Below, piece after piece: positions 23,901 to 37,200 of a stretch of DNA of 64,000 nt. A model generated the notes under the pieces. That model had not been told where the DNA came from and did no database searches. It saw nothing but the letters and a program-made list of their open reading frames with translations. The stretch's first letter is position 1. Every line of letters starts with the position of its first letter. The DNA comes from Eremophila alpestris peregrina (lineage: Eukaryota; Chordata; Aves; Passeriformes; Alaudidae). The DNA is taken from assembly GCA_009792885.1 (NCBI GenBank), contig WMCF01000035.1:3333917-3397916 (forward strand). Reading direction: 5' to 3'. A program made the translations under genes and the position numbers.

Positions 23901-26900
23901 TTTAGTTGAAAATTGATTTGCCAGTTGATGCTTTTGTGCTCTGTAAAGTTACATTATACTTAAATAGCTTAATAGTTATCTCAAGTTCTGTTTACATTTT
24001 GTTCTCCTTGTAATTGAAGTTCTTATCCAAGAATTTTAAATTATTCCAAGGGATCAGTCAGTACTATCCAACAAACAAGTGATTTAGAAATATAAAACAG
24101 AATATGGATGTTTACTTGTTCATTCAGGGGAGGCTCCTGCAGTGACATCTGCTTCCTAACTTGCAATGAGGTTGTGTGGATGGAAAGGTAGCTGCTGCTT
24201 CCAAAGTGCTCTTTTCATTCACACAAACCTTTTCTGAGATACTTTGTAAGGGATTTCTTCTCCTTCCTTCCTGGGCCATCAAAGTTGCAGTTGTTATCAG
24301 CACTCCAAGTTTTCTGTTCCCTGATTTGGTCACCTGGGACTGTGCTGGTGGAAGCTTAGCTCTTTCTTCTATTACATATTACATGTCACATCTCCTTTAG
24401 CAAAAGGACTAGCAAAAGCAGGTTAAATATTTTGTTTCCAGAGAAGAAATTGTAATTGTTATGCTGAGGGTATGTCACAAAACTTTGTTTATGTTCTTGT
24501 TATATGATTACAGTTTTATCTGCCAAGTAGGTGGTTGAGTTGATGCAGTCCTTGAGAAATCAGTTTTGCACTGGCATAAATCCATGTATTTAAAATAGCA
24601 AATTCCTGTTTTCTATTAGGATTGGGCTCCTTACAGTTCTCAATTTGTTCTTACTATTAGATGTCTATTACTAGATGTGGGAAAGATTCTATGTGGAATA
24701 CAAATATGGAAATTTTAGTTAAACATTATATTGTGAGCTGTTTAAATGGCTTAAGTAAATCAAGTCTCACTTTTCTTGCGGAGTTAAAAAGTCCACAATT
24801 CACCTGTGAAAAGCAAAATTAAATTTTAAAACTCTGACTGATATGACATGAAATAGTAAAAGTACTAGACTAAGACAAGTCTTAAGCTTCATACCCACAC
24901 CTTCTGTGGTTTTTTAAGCACTTCGACAAGCAGCCAGTTCTCTGCTCTTGTATTGTCGCTGTCTGTTCTTATTTGTCCCTAGTGTGAATGACAGAAGTTT
25001 TCTCCAACAAGAAATCTGAGTCATAATGCAGGTTAAATCACTGGCCAATCAAAAGGCTGGTAATTTAATTTTGAAGTTCCTGGTCAGTTCAATATTTACA
25101 GGGGGTAAAAGCAAGAGAGACCTTCAAATTCTACCTTGTAACTGAGTCTACATTAATCCTAATCTCATCCACAATTTTTATATTTGGAGTGTGTTTAGAA
25201 AATGCTGTAATTTTGCATAAATTGTAAAACAATCCTAATTTGTAAAATATTTTCAAGCATTTCTCATGATATAGAACATAATTCTGGGCTCTTATCTCTT
25301 GGTGCCGAATTTATCAGGTTTTTGAGGTTTTTTTGAGAATGCAAGGTGGGAAGCCTTGCAGGTGCAGAATAACTGCTTCCTGGAGATGGCAATATTTTAT
25401 TGCAGGTGACTGATTCCCTGATACGTTGGTGCTCTGTGGCAAAAACAATCAAAGTAAATCAATAAAAAAAAAAATCCTTAAAATCTGGATGACCTTTCAA
25501 CTGGTTTTCCCCAGCTGAAAGTACATACAGTAAGAGCACCAGTGCTAAATTGCTTGAAAGCAGAAGCTGAGAGAATCTGTTGAAATGTTGTGCTGCAATG
25601 ACTGAGCACAGCCTGCAACTCGTCTCCTTTAATCCCAGGAAGCAGAAGGGCTGCACATCAGTTTTAAGTGCAGCTTATCCTGACTCTTAGGATGCATTCA
25701 TCCCGTGTATGCTGTGTGACATCTGTCATATGGTTATGTAAAAGTTTCCAGTGACACGCCTGGCTGCTAATCTTGGATCAGGGTCAATTCCAGTCATGGC
25801 TCCGTGCAGCAAGGGGAGGGCTGCTGCTCCCTCTGTGCCTCACCGAGCCCAGGGTCACTCATGTGCACAGCACCATCGTTCTCTTCTTAGTACTGCTCTG
25901 TAGTATCTCTCTTTTTTGTCTTATGTGACATACTTTTATCATTCTTTTATTATGTAGCCCTGGGACCATGTTATTTGTAGTAAAAATCAAATCAAGGCTG
26001 TGATAATGTTTCCAAAGGGAATGAACCTTTAGAAACTCTTTACAAGTTAAAAAAAAAGGTCAAAAATGTAAAAGCCTACAATAATCATCCCCAATTTTTC
26101 GAAATTCAGCATGTCATATAAAGATTTGTGACACACTATTTAGTGTTTGTCACATGTCAGATATTTTCATTAGTCCAACATCTTGTTTCTAAATCTTGTT
26201 TCATATAGGAAAACCTACTCGGAATCTGGCATTGTTTGTATGCAACAAAAGTTAGAATTCTGCACTCTAGACAAATAGTTATAAGCAGAGTAGTGGTATG
26301 AGCACAGTGTCATAGGAATGCTTCAGTGTTTTTCTTGGCTGCTTGTTTGTTTTACTATTGGAAACTTCAACTGTCAAGGATTTCCCAGTATTCACTTTCT
26401 GGAACAAGTGCCTTTATTGTTCCTACAGTTTTGAAAGAAGTATCACAGAGGATGGAGAGTGAATTCCTAATTCAGAATCATAGTTATTCTAAGGAGCTGA
26501 TGCTTACTGACATGGTTACTTAATCAGGGATGCTTGTGACCCATATGTCAAGTCAAAATGAACAGTGACTGAGCTACCAGGAATTGTTCACAGAAACTAT
26601 GTAATGCATAATTAACACAGTCTAGAATATGGAAATCTGTACAAAAGCAATTTGGTGATAGAAATAGCAAAGAGAAAAACCTGACCCACACATCATACTG
26701 CATTTTTAGAAAGCCTTGATGGTGCCACATTAAGAAAAGCCAGTGGTTTACCAGCTGTTCACCCTCATTCCAAAATCCAAGTTAGAGGCATGAGCCAGGT
26801 GTCACTTTCCTCCTCCCTTGCTACAAGTGCAGATCTAACCCCTGGCATTTGACATGAATTCAAACCAGGGACCTGCAAAGTTAAAATTCTGGACATATGC

Positions 26901-27645
26901 ATGAGCTGAGCTGAAACAGCCAGCACACTCTGCAGGGAGTGGCACAAAACTCTCATTTGAGCGGATGCCACTCCTGTCTGTCAGTGACTGTATCGTTAAG
27001 TTCCTGTGACATTCTTTGATAAATGAAAGTGTAAAGCTAACCAAAAATCAGCATTTAATTCTACAAAAAAAGCAACATCATTTTAAAGTTTCAAGTTGGA
27101 TAAAGAAATACAAATTTTCAGGAAAATATAAAATTTTGGAAAAAATACAATTTGACATTAAATAATTTAATGTTAATTTTTACTTTATAATACAAGTTAA
27201 ACTGATTACTAAGTAAATGCTGAACTGATTAGAGAAAACAAAATAACAAGCCCCTTGAGTCTGGAAAAAGTATAACTTTCAGTATTAAATACCAGTTTTC
27301 CAATTTTCTGCATTATAGCAGCAGTAATAAAGCATTTTGTAATGTTACTACATTGTGGAAAGACATTAAAATAGTAACAAAATACACAGAAGATAAAAAA
27401 ACACGTGACCTATTTGCTTAGTCCACAGGAATTAAAAGTGAACACCATCTCGTCATATTTTTATGAAAGTAGGGTTCAAAAAAGTTGTTAGTGCTGAAGT
27501 GAGGAGCAGCTGAGAATGGTTCATGGTAGGCATTTGGCTACAGGGCCAGTGCCACTGAATGCTCTGGTGTCTTCCTGGTGTCAGTGTGTCTGACCAGCTT
27601 GTGATTGATAGACAACAATATAAAATAAATGTAAGAGAAAGTGTT
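20986..27645. other. Unique AT-rich non-coding DNA, no gene recognised
   Basis: A 109-codon frame (21012-21341) overlaps 62-, 63- and 73-codon frames on both strands in a locally GC-richer patch, with no domain evidence. A 94-codon minus frame (23356-23640) is mirrored by a 74-codon plus frame. TAATTA-rich sequence lies at 21841-21905. An 8-bp hairpin GATCAGAG/CTCTGATC spans 22781-22805. A possible MIR-like scrap at 22421-22490 is listed separately. The part from 27050 to 27420 is very AT-rich without a clear repeat unit. Confidence 0.65.
22421..22490 (-). mobile_element. Possible reversed MIR-like SINE fragment
   Basis: The phrase catctaatctttat followed by cttcacagataaggaagcaa (22446-22465) resembles the reverse complement of the MIR 3' half, 'ctcatttaatcc...ttttacagatgaggaaactgaggc'. 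It is short and diverged. An L2-like tail or chance would also be possible. Confidence 0.3.
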
Positions 27646-27649
27646 TATT

Positions 27650-27990
27650 TCATCCACTTGAGCCTGACATATGCACAGCTGTACCTCTTCTCAATAGGTG
27701 TGTACAAAGAGGGTAGTGAGGCCCAGGCCTGACTCCCCTGGTGGGCATGCACCAGAGTTCATATCCCCATGAGCTGATGCAGGCTGGGGAGAACAGCCAT
27801 GTTACAGTCCCAGAAAAGCCTGGAGAGGGAGGGAGGCACACGTGTCCTTGTGTCTGACAGGCTGCAGTGTCAAACAGTGACACATTACAAGTATATCCCC
27901 CAGGGCTGCAGCAAGCTGCTGCTAAGCAGGCTGTTCCAGTAGTCCAGAAGTGTTTTCCTGGAGCCCACACGGCTACCACTGGCCAATCCT
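27650..27990. other. GC-richer patch open in several frames
   Basis: A 109-codon frame runs on minus (27650-27979), and a 65-codon plus frame overlaps its 5' end (27867-28064). The minus translation is rich in Cys, Trp, Pro and Gly, as expected from GC-rich non-coding DNA, and contains no domain I recognise. I do not call a gene. It could hold an unrecognised short exon. Confidence 0.4.
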
Positions 27991-28654
27991 ACTGCATTGT
28001 TACCCCCTCCTTTTCCTCTTTAGTGTTATTAAATCTCCATAAGGATGTCCCCATGCAACTCTGAGATTTTGCATTATCTTTCCATTCCAACCCTGTGCAA
28101 TAAAAGCTTTTTTTTTTTTAGCTTCTGGCTACACTGGGTAGCCTTCTGTGTGTGAGCTATTTTCCAGTCTCTCTCACTCCCTGTGGGACCAGAATGCAAA
28201 TCCAGGTTGTGTAACTGCTGCCTCACTCCCTCTCCCACTTGTAAAATCTCCCTTTGTGCGGGCCCTGCTGGCTCTCAGTTTGCTGTCTCTGTGCACTGCC
28301 ACATTCTTGTGCCTCTTTCTGGGCAGCCCTTGTGTTTGCAGGCACGATTTTTCTCAGTGAACAAGTGACACATTTAATCAGAGCAGCCATTGCCATTTCC
28401 AAGGCCTAGAGTGCAGACAGCATGTGATTGCATCCTCTTTGAGTCAATCTGATTTTGCAGCCTTGATGGCTAAACCAGACCTCTTAATATTTACATTTCT
28501 TTCCTTAAAAAATGTTTACTTGTCAAAACTGCAAAATGACAGACAAAGAAAACAAAAGACTTGTTCTGTTGATTTCACTGTGGAATGCATCAGTCAAGTG
28601 AGGCTGAGAGAATAATCTTTTATACCAGTTACTAACATTTAAGAAATGTTTGTT

Positions 28655-28683
28655 TATTGAAATAATAATTTTTTATTTCAATA
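28655..28683. repeat. 11-bp AT-rich inverted repeat
   Basis: TATTGAAATAA (28655-28665) pairs perfectly with TTATTTCAATA (28673-28683) across a 7-base loop. The arms hold only one G/C pair, so chance formation in this AT-rich background is plausible. Confidence 0.85.
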
Positions 28684-31600
28684 GAGTAAATCTGAAATCT
28701 GTTTATTAGAAACTCAGTAATTACACAGTAATCATATCACTTTTGGTAGGTTAGTGCTTGCCCTTTGCCTCTTGATTATCATTACAAGTGAAATGAAAAC
28801 ACAAGAAACCTTGCTTATTTGCCATGCAGCCAGTGAGTCCTTGAGGAAAGGTGCAGAAATCAAGTGGGCAATACAGCCACAGTGTGTTTGTGGCTGCAGC
28901 TGCTTTGGGTATGCAACTGCTCTTTATGGAAAATACTGCTTGACACAGATTTCCTAGTTAATAAAACCTTTGAAAAAGAAACCCCAGAATAAGAGGCATT
29001 AGAGTGGGGTAGTCAGAGGGGAAAAGGTGTTCTGTATTAGCTTCTCCTTGTGATTATTGAGGAAGAGAGCTTATTAGCAAGTGGTAGAGAAACAGAAAGG
29101 GAACAGATTTGTGCATTTGCCTTCATGAATTAAGCTGTGGAATCCTTTGAGCTGTGTCCTCTGTGGACTTTCTAAAAGATAGGTTTCATAAACAACTGTA
29201 TCAGGCCAGCATCAAAATCACCTTTAGTAAAGCAGTAAATTTTATTTGTGAAAAATAGAAGAAGTTCTGAGTGAAAGCAGACAGTGGGGGCTTTCCAATT
29301 TAAAAACAGAGACTATGTCACAGTTCTGAATCTCATACAGAATCTGTGAAGATTTTGAAAACAGTATTTAGATTAGGTATCCACTGAGTGATCTTAAATA
29401 ATAATATCTGAAAATTGTCTTTACCTAGAGACAATAAATGGAAACAAAGATATCATCTTCAATTTAGAGAAATCTTCACATTTCTTGGAAAAGAGCATCA
29501 GCTGCACTGGGCACAGCTGGGGGATGGTAGAAAATATACCTGTCAATCATGTCAGTGTAATTTCTGATATCTAAACTGTTCCAGGGCCACAAGGCACCCC
29601 AAAGTACTTTAAATGAGCATCAGAACTGCTCTAGCTCCTGTCTGGCCTTTGGACTTGGTTCCATCCCCCAGGGGTCTCTGGAGCTTTTCTGACACACCAC
29701 TTTTTCCACGCCATCTATGCAAACCACAGACTCCCCATGTTCTGGAAAACTGTCCCAGAGACCAAACCCAGCCATCAACAAAACACTAAGCAACTTAAAA
29801 ATGATCAAGGAATTTGCATTCCAAAGGGAAAAAGAAATAGCTAAAGATTTTTGGAGGAACAGTTCCAGAAAAGACCTTTTGTAAAGCATTAAAATCCTTG
29901 AACTATGGCAGAAAACTAGTGAAGAACAGAGCTTTGAGATCAATATACAGAAGATAACTTTCATGATAAGTAAGACATGAAAATCAATTGTAAACAATTA
30001 AAATATGTTTAAAACTATGAATCAAGTGAATCAGGGATAAGCAGTGTGTATACTGGGACAAATGATGGAAAATGAGAGAGGAAAAATAGAATGAAAAACT
30101 AATAGGCTTCAAAAATTAGATTGTAAAAAATTTTTGTAAGAACAATAATTAAATTTCAAAAAGGAATTTATTATAATATTTGAAGGAAATCAGGAAGTAG
30201 TAAAATATATTTTTGACGACTGACTAAGTAAACAAAGTTTTTAGAGTAGGATAAATTTTGGGCATGGCAAATTTCTCAGCAATGAGAGGGAGAGGTTTGG
30301 TCTGAGGAAGTAAAATTAGGATAAAGAACTAAGATGAGAATTTTTAAGCTGTGTAAGAACTTTAATCATCTAATTTAGTCTGTGGGAAATATTGGTGATT
30401 AGAGAATATGCAATATGGGACTTCAGCATTAATAAGGGCAAATGCTGTTTTAGCAGACCCATTTAATCTATTTTGCACACATCTGTGTCTGGGCCAAGAG
30501 AATTAATTGTGAAGTGTTCCTCCTGCATTGGGCTGAACTCATCTGACTGTGATTAAAGTTTCACTCTTTCTGTTAGGTTGAAAACTGTCTCTGAAACCTA
30601 ATGATATAGAGTAACATGCTCATACAAGTTCCTGTGTTCATCAAATATGTAAATAAGCATCACTGTTAATAAGGCCTTAGTTTAAATCATTAATATGTGT
30701 TTTTTTCTGCTACAACAGTACATTATTTTAAATTCTTTGCCCCTCAATGAATTTTGACTTAACTAGGGGATTATATTGAAGAAGAAGTTTCAGTTCCTTC
30801 ATCCCTCTGATTTTAATGAAAGCTAAAAGCACTAATGCCACTGCACTTCTCTCTAAAGCTATTCTGGAACATTGCATTTTATTCAGATGTTTTCTTAAGA
30901 ATTAATGAAAACATGGGATGGTCAGTGAAAGTTTTAACAGATAGGTTGGTTCTTAGATCTGTTTGCTTTTATCCTGTCAGATCATAAAGATCAGCTGTGG
31001 GGATTTACATAGTTAGCACTTGCATGGTGAGAAGCACTGACTTTTAAAGGTGATAGACACTAATGCCAGTGAACATCTTCTCTAATGTTGGATTTTGCAT
31101 CGTTTTCATAACCAATGTAGCAGCCAGGTAAAAATCACTGATAGCACTGAGACCAAAATTAGCAGCAGGGAAGTCTGGAAACTGGTTGCAAGAGGATAGA
31201 GAGGAATAATATTGAAAAACCAGAGTGAATTGGCAGCACCATCTCAGCAGTATTGATTCTTCTATGTCTTTAGAATATGGAAGAATTTTAAAAATTCTTT
31301 TTTTTCCTCTTGTATTATGTAGTTAAAAACTTTGCTCCTTGCTCCTTTCAGTCATCAAAGAGTGAGGGGGATTTGTAAATGATGAATAAGATTTCTTGAA
31401 ATAGCTGCTTAAAGTTATACACATATCTGTGAAAATGAAATAATTTCAAAATGTAAATACCTAGCTCTTATTTCTCACTAGATATCAGTTCATATACCTT
31501 TTTGGATAACCTTGTGTGCATAAATAAATTTCAATTATATTAGTATGACTGACTATAAATGGGTTATAATTATCTATCTGCATTTAAAAAATGTATTAGC

Positions 31601-32267
31601 GGTTTTAAGAAACATCCTTTTTGGGAATACTGGGGCACTCAAACCCATTTGACACCTCTTAAAATATGAGCTGCTCTTAATGGCTGACTATGCAGTTTCA
31701 GTTATTAGTGGGTCCATGGCTTACAGAGTTATCAGGAACCTCTCCAGATTAGAAACTGTTCACATAACACCAAAAAGAAACGGATATAAGGTTTTGAATC
31801 TGTTTCACATTTTTCATTTGAATGACTTATGATTAAGGTGTTTTACTTCGATTTTTTTCCTCCCTATTGAGACCCTAGAATGAATCATTGTAACAGTATG
31901 AGATTTGGTTATTAAGATGCTTGAAATCAGAGTTATTACTACCATCCTTTATGTGATCATCAATTGAAAACCAGTGCCAACACTGATAATTTTCTTACCA
32001 CAGGCATATATTCTAACAAGAACTAGGGTATCATATTCTGAGACTGAAGTTCAACAAGGAATAGAAATTAGTTTCATCAGCAGTTCTCCAGTTTTGCCTG
32101 TTATAATTACCCAATTTTGACACAACACCCCAAAGGCTAAACTGTCGCTGAATTTTTGAGTCAGATCTGTTTTCTATTTATAATGTGAATGTTCTCTTTC
32201 AAATTTACTACAAATTAGCCTTCAGCAAGCTATAGCAGATTACATTTGAGTCTATCCAAACTTGAAT

Positions 32268-32335
32268 AATTGGTTAGGCATGTGCTTAAGTTTGTCCATC
32301 CTTGTCCAAGTGCTTCAGCACTTGTTTGGGGCTGG
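32268..32335. repeat. Possible fossil amniote repeat related to 9191-9302
   Basis: The phrase ggcatgtgcttaagtttgtcc (positions 32277-32297), followed by aagtgcttcagcactt, resembles the 'cacgtgcttaagtgctttgctg' words of the repeat at 9191-9302. AAGTGCT and AGCACTT also form a small inverted pair (32309-32324). The match is short and the call is tentative. Confidence 0.25.
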
Positions 32336-33365
32336 CTGAGGACAGTGAGATGTTTGTTGTGTGCTATCAGCATTGTTGGAATGGGAAGTTTGAGCTGGAG
32401 AACCTTGCCAGAGGAGCTACCAAGTGTAGTAGAATGAAATGCTCTGTCATTCTCTTGGGTTGAAAATTCTGTAAGTTTTGGATAAAGGAAAAGGGAGCCA
32501 CAGAATAGAATTCTTTTCTCTGTAAGCTATATGAGCCAAACAGAAGCCCTCCAGTTTCATGCTGGACTACTGTCATGTTAATTTGCTCCTCTCTTCAGCC
32601 CAATCTTTTTGCTAATTTCTAGGAACATTTATGTTCGGTGAGTGAAAGCAAAAGACCAACCTTATATTTAATACTCATTGAAGTTGGTATTTAAAACAAT
32701 AGCAACAAGAATATTTGAGACAACATAACTTGTTTTTAAATTTAACAAAATAGCTTCCAAAACAACAAATTTTTATTTGAGTGGAGAGTTTCTCTGAATA
32801 GTTTAATCCTTCCAGATACTTTGCTTATTTTTTATTGTTTAAGACAATGTCTTTTTCTTTTCTGCTACTGGGCAAGCTCCTCTTTTTCTTGTGGAGGAAT
32901 GTCTTATCTCTAGTACAGTGGAGTTGTACAAGAATAAGTTTGCTTTAAAAATACAGCTTTTGCTGAACATTTTTTATCTGAAACACATTAGAAAGCACAG
33001 ACTATTGTATATGCCCTTTTAAATAGGTTAATTGTAATAAGTGACCTGCTAAACTCTTCACAGAGTAGAACAGAATTTTGTCTAACTTGGAATGAAAAAA
33101 AAAATGCAAACCTCAAACTTGGTCACAGATGGAGACAGAAAATTCCATTCTTCTCTAGTCTGTGACTGAGTGTTACCACATAACAATAACTTTCATGGAT
33201 AGTTTTGCTAATTCAGGACTAGGAAAAGGGAATTTTCAAAATGCTTCTTCCATCAGCATGCCTTGTTTTGGGCACAGGACAGACAGTTCAGTAGTTCAAG
33301 TTCTGTCCCTGATTCTTCTTACAGACCCATCATTCTGTCTCATTGTGTTAGTGTATTTCTTTTTC

Positions 33366-33399
33366 ATTATTATAGTTTAAACTATTATTATAGTTTAAA
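33366..33399. repeat. Duplicated 16-mer, period 18
   Basis: attattatagtttaaa occurs at 33366-33381 and again at 33384-33399, separated by CT. This is a small local tandem duplication of the kind made by replication slippage. Confidence 0.9.
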
Positions 33400-34029
33400 A
33401 TTGAACAGGCTGCTTATTCTACCTGTTCCAGAAGACACTAGTGTAATAAAATGACAGTCTACCTTGGGAATATAGTTCTAAAAGTGTGTAACACAGTGTA
33501 AAACTGCACTGGCAGTAAGACATCATCTGCCCAGCCCAGCCCAGCATAGCTCACCAAAAACTTCAGGAATAGGAGCCCAAAAGAGTTGCAAATCACCAGT
33601 ATTATATCCTGAGAATGAGATATATTAACATTATGTTCATTTCTTTGCTCTGAGGTAGTCTCAAGGCTTAGAAAGCCCTTATGAAACGTGTGTCAGTAAT
33701 TTATGTTAATGATGTTTTAAAGCCAAACTTATTACTAATAAAAGTCCTGTAGGCTCATTTTCCCTGGGTGTTTTTTTATTCATAGGAACAGACATTATGG
33801 CCCACAATATGTTCTTGAAGCATCCTAAAATGACTGTTCATGAATAACTCAAAACCAGTTACTGGATCCCACAATCCAGGGTTACTTTTCTTGCTCTGGA
33901 GGCTGACAACTCATTATTGTCCTAATCAGAGCATGTGGAACTCAAAAGTTGACTCAGATTCAGAGAGAGCCTTTGTTTAGAACCTCCTGCACCTCTAGCA
34001 TCTGTTCTGATTTTCCATTTGGATTCTGA

Positions 34030-34270
34030 GCAGCTCAGCCATCCGCTGTCTCTGGACCTTGTCCAGAGGAAAGCTGCCAGCAGCTCAGTGTCCAGCTCTG
34101 TGCACCTGTCCCCTGCTGCAGCCCAGAGTGGGCAGAGGCCAAGGCAGTGCCTGCTGCAGCAGGGCAGGCCACGGGCCCCAGGCCAGGCTGAGGTTTGCAG
34201 TGCCCTGCACTGGCAGGAGTTTGCCAGGAGGGAGATGGGTCTCTGGAGCTGTCATTGCAAACAGACCCAG
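34030..34270. other. GC-rich patch with Pst-type palindrome, no gene recognised
   Basis: The most GC-rich short stretch of the window, rich in CTG/CAG words and including the 14-base palindrome CCTGCTGCAGCAGG (34150-34163). Plus-strand frames of 110 codons (34019-34351), 71 codons (34059-34274) and 76 codons (34195-34425) overlap one another, which is expected of GC-rich DNA and is not evidence for a protein. CpGs are scarce, so this is not a CpG island promoter. Confidence 0.5.
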
Positions 34271-37200
34271 CTAGTGGTAAATCCCTGCAAAAGTTGTGGT
34301 CCAGTTTCTCTGCTGATCCATACTATGATGTTGATAACCCCTGTATGTTAAAGTATGCTATCGTGATTATTTTGGCACTGCTATCTACACAGCCTATTTG
34401 GAAAACAGGGGTTAAAGCAAGATAAGATAAATATTCCCATCTTGGAGGGAATATACACTTGCTTCAGAGAGTGTAACTGGAAAGCTCTGAAACAGCAGCT
34501 AACTGAGAGCAGGTAGTTCTTCAAAATATTGCAAATAAAATCTGGTTACTGCTGTCAGTTGGACCAGTGACCTAAGAGTTTGCAAAGCATGGCTCAATTT
34601 TCCCTGTACAGTGCTCTTGCTCTATCATCTTTCCTGAATTATTCACATGCTAGTGTTCAAAAGCCCAGCCCATGAGCACGACTCTGTCATGCTGGCTACT
34701 GTACGTACAAAGTGTAGGGAGAAAATAGGGGTTTGGAGTGAGCACTAACATCAGCATTTAAAACATAAAAAATATAGCTAATGTTTTAGAACTGTTTTAG
34801 TAAGTGAATCTGTGCAAATTCTGTAAGAATTTAGCAATAAGTAAATTTGCAGCAACAATTTGATGTTAATTCTTTAGCTTTACACTTCCTAATCTCTTTT
34901 TTACCTTGTGCCCTTTAAATTCCCTTTGCAGCAGCTCATCTGTTGTTTTAAAATTCTCCCTTAGGAGCTAATGTTAAATATGTTCATAAGAAGTTCTACA
35001 TAATGCTGTTAATGATTACTTCTATATCATTCTTCTTATTCTCTTGTCAAATGCCTGAAATCTTAGCCTGGATAAGAATATAAGCCTTGCACAGTGTTGG
35101 ATGTGTTTTCTCACTTTGTTTTTGCTATAAAAAACCATTGAGCTCTCATAAATGAGTGCTGGTGCCATTGTGTATTAGAAATGCACATAACTTCTCCAGG
35201 TCCAGATAAGTTTGCTTCATGTAGATGCACTTTTTGTTTGTAACTAAAAAGGTTTGCTATTGCATCTGAGGGAAAGCAGAGCAAGAAAACTGTAAAGCAA
35301 ATAGAGGTTGTATAGGCCTAGGTCTCTGTGATCTTTATGAAAATGAGAGAGAATATAAAGTGGACAGGAGGGTTCTAATCCAAATCTAATATAATTTACC
35401 TTGGTTTAAAGGATTCATCAAAGCCTATGGCAACAGTGAGTTGTTTCTACTGTGTTTGTTTAAAAACTTGTTTTGTTTTGTTGAGAACAAAACAGGATGA
35501 TTTGTGAGGTATTGGGGGTTAGGAAAGAGAAATTCTAACTTTTGCTCTAAGACTTTGAGTGTAAGGTAATTTAAAGACTAATTGATCTACGTAGTAAAAA
35601 ACAATTTCTGTTTTTAATGAATGCCACTGTTCAGACTCTTGGCAGAAATCTTTTGGAGCCAGCAAAAATAATCTTTATAGATGTACTTTATTTTATTTTT
35701 CTTTCAAGTTACTTCATTATATCAAGTGTGGTAATCCCTGATTCCATGTCCTCCCTTTTTAAACAATATATGGCAGAATAGTCTGGAAAATGACTATTAC
35801 TACTAGCCTACAGTAGCCTCTAGTGGCCTGAGGCAACTGGTTGTATGCAAAATACAAATGCTGCTGGCACCCATGACTTTCCTTCTTCAGCTGCACATGG
35901 GTTAAATATATAAATGTATATTTATAGCTGAAGCTTTATGATAGGCTTGGTGTAGGGCTACTGTAATGCAAGAGAAAAGAAAGTTTAGGTGCATTTTCTG
36001 AAGAGCAGGAAAGCAAGTCTGAATTTGAGCTGCTGTTTATCATGCTGTGTCAGCTACAAGGCCAGTTGTGAAAATGGGGCCAGTACATGGGAATGGATGT
36101 GAATTCTGTGTGAGTCCATCTCTGCTCAGGGCTTTCAGGTCAACCTGCTTAGAACTAGATAGAGTCTGAAAGATCCCTGAAACACATTGCTGATGGACAG
36201 AAACACAGACTTCATTTTATGCATTATACTAAAATATTATAAAAATTTAGACTTAGAAAATGCTGTCACATGTGCTAGGCTACTGTTCATAACAGCACAA
36301 TTACCATTTTCTAAAGAAATACAAATCAGACTGTGTAGAAGTCAATGAGCTGGTATTAATACTAGTTTAGAACTCAGTATTGGAGTATATTTCAAGATTA
36401 TTTCAAGAATACTTAAACCTTTGTCTGACATCTTTCTTGTGTAAATGTTGCAGGATAATGCACATACAATACTTTCACTCTTTATAATCAAAGGATAAAA
36501 GCCTTTTCCATCTCTCAGCTAATAAAAAAACACAAGACCAAGAAAAAGAGAAAGTAAAAAGACCTTTCATGATTGTAACATCAAGATTCCTGATGATCTA
36601 GAGCAATATCAATAAGCCAGAAGATGCTGGTACAGTGCCCTTCTTTTGATAGAGAGACATGGGTTGAAGACTAGGGAAGAATCCTCTTTGATAAAACTAT
36701 TACTTTGTTCAAAGGTGATTTGGTCTTGGATTTCTGGAAATTCCATATTCCTTTATAGAGCTTGTGGAATTGAAAAGCAAAGCTTCCCCTCCTTATCCCT
36801 AATTCCTATGATTTACGAGTTTCACTCTCTCTGTCTTATTGCATTTCCACCTAGTCTCTTCAAACAAATCAAGTGTGAAACCTGGGACTACATAACTCAT
36901 TCCAATAAGGTCTAAGATACATCATTCATTCTTTTTATTAACATGATAAAGTCAAGCTTTATTTTTTTTTTTTCCTTTAAGTCAAGTCTTTCTCCATAGA
37001 GTCACAAATGAAAACAAGATTTTTCTGGTCCTTTACAGTACCCTCACTGAGCTTTGACTTGAACTGTCCCTCTTGTGCATGTATAGGATGCAGAAAGTGA
37101 TTTCTGACTTCCTCACCTGAGTCAGGAGCCTAAAGTGAATGTTCCTTGTCTGACACAATTTTGCAGGCATGGCACCTCAAGCTGTATTTAGCTGACAGAC

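Larger units (their letters stand above)
27991..34020. other. Unique non-coding DNA, no gene recognised
   Basis: The longest open frame is 125 codons on minus (29620-29997). It opens with TTG, has a hydrophobic N-terminal half and an ordinary C-terminal half, and matches no family I know; its codons and context give no support for translation. Other content: a hairpin at 28655-28683, a T run at 28108-28120, a duplicated 16-mer at 33366-33399, a short CCCAG run at 33530-33545, and a weak fossil-repeat phrase at 32268-32335. Confidence 0.65.

Noticed and set aside
25760..25860. Phrases resembling a tRNA-SINE or MIR (ggtcaattccag, ctctgtgcctcacc)
   Set aside because: Order and spacing do not fit either family over a useful length.
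29620..29997. 125-codon minus-strand frame with a hydrophobic N-terminal half
   Set aside because: It opens with TTG, has no clear signal peptide layout or family match, and no exon or promoter context.
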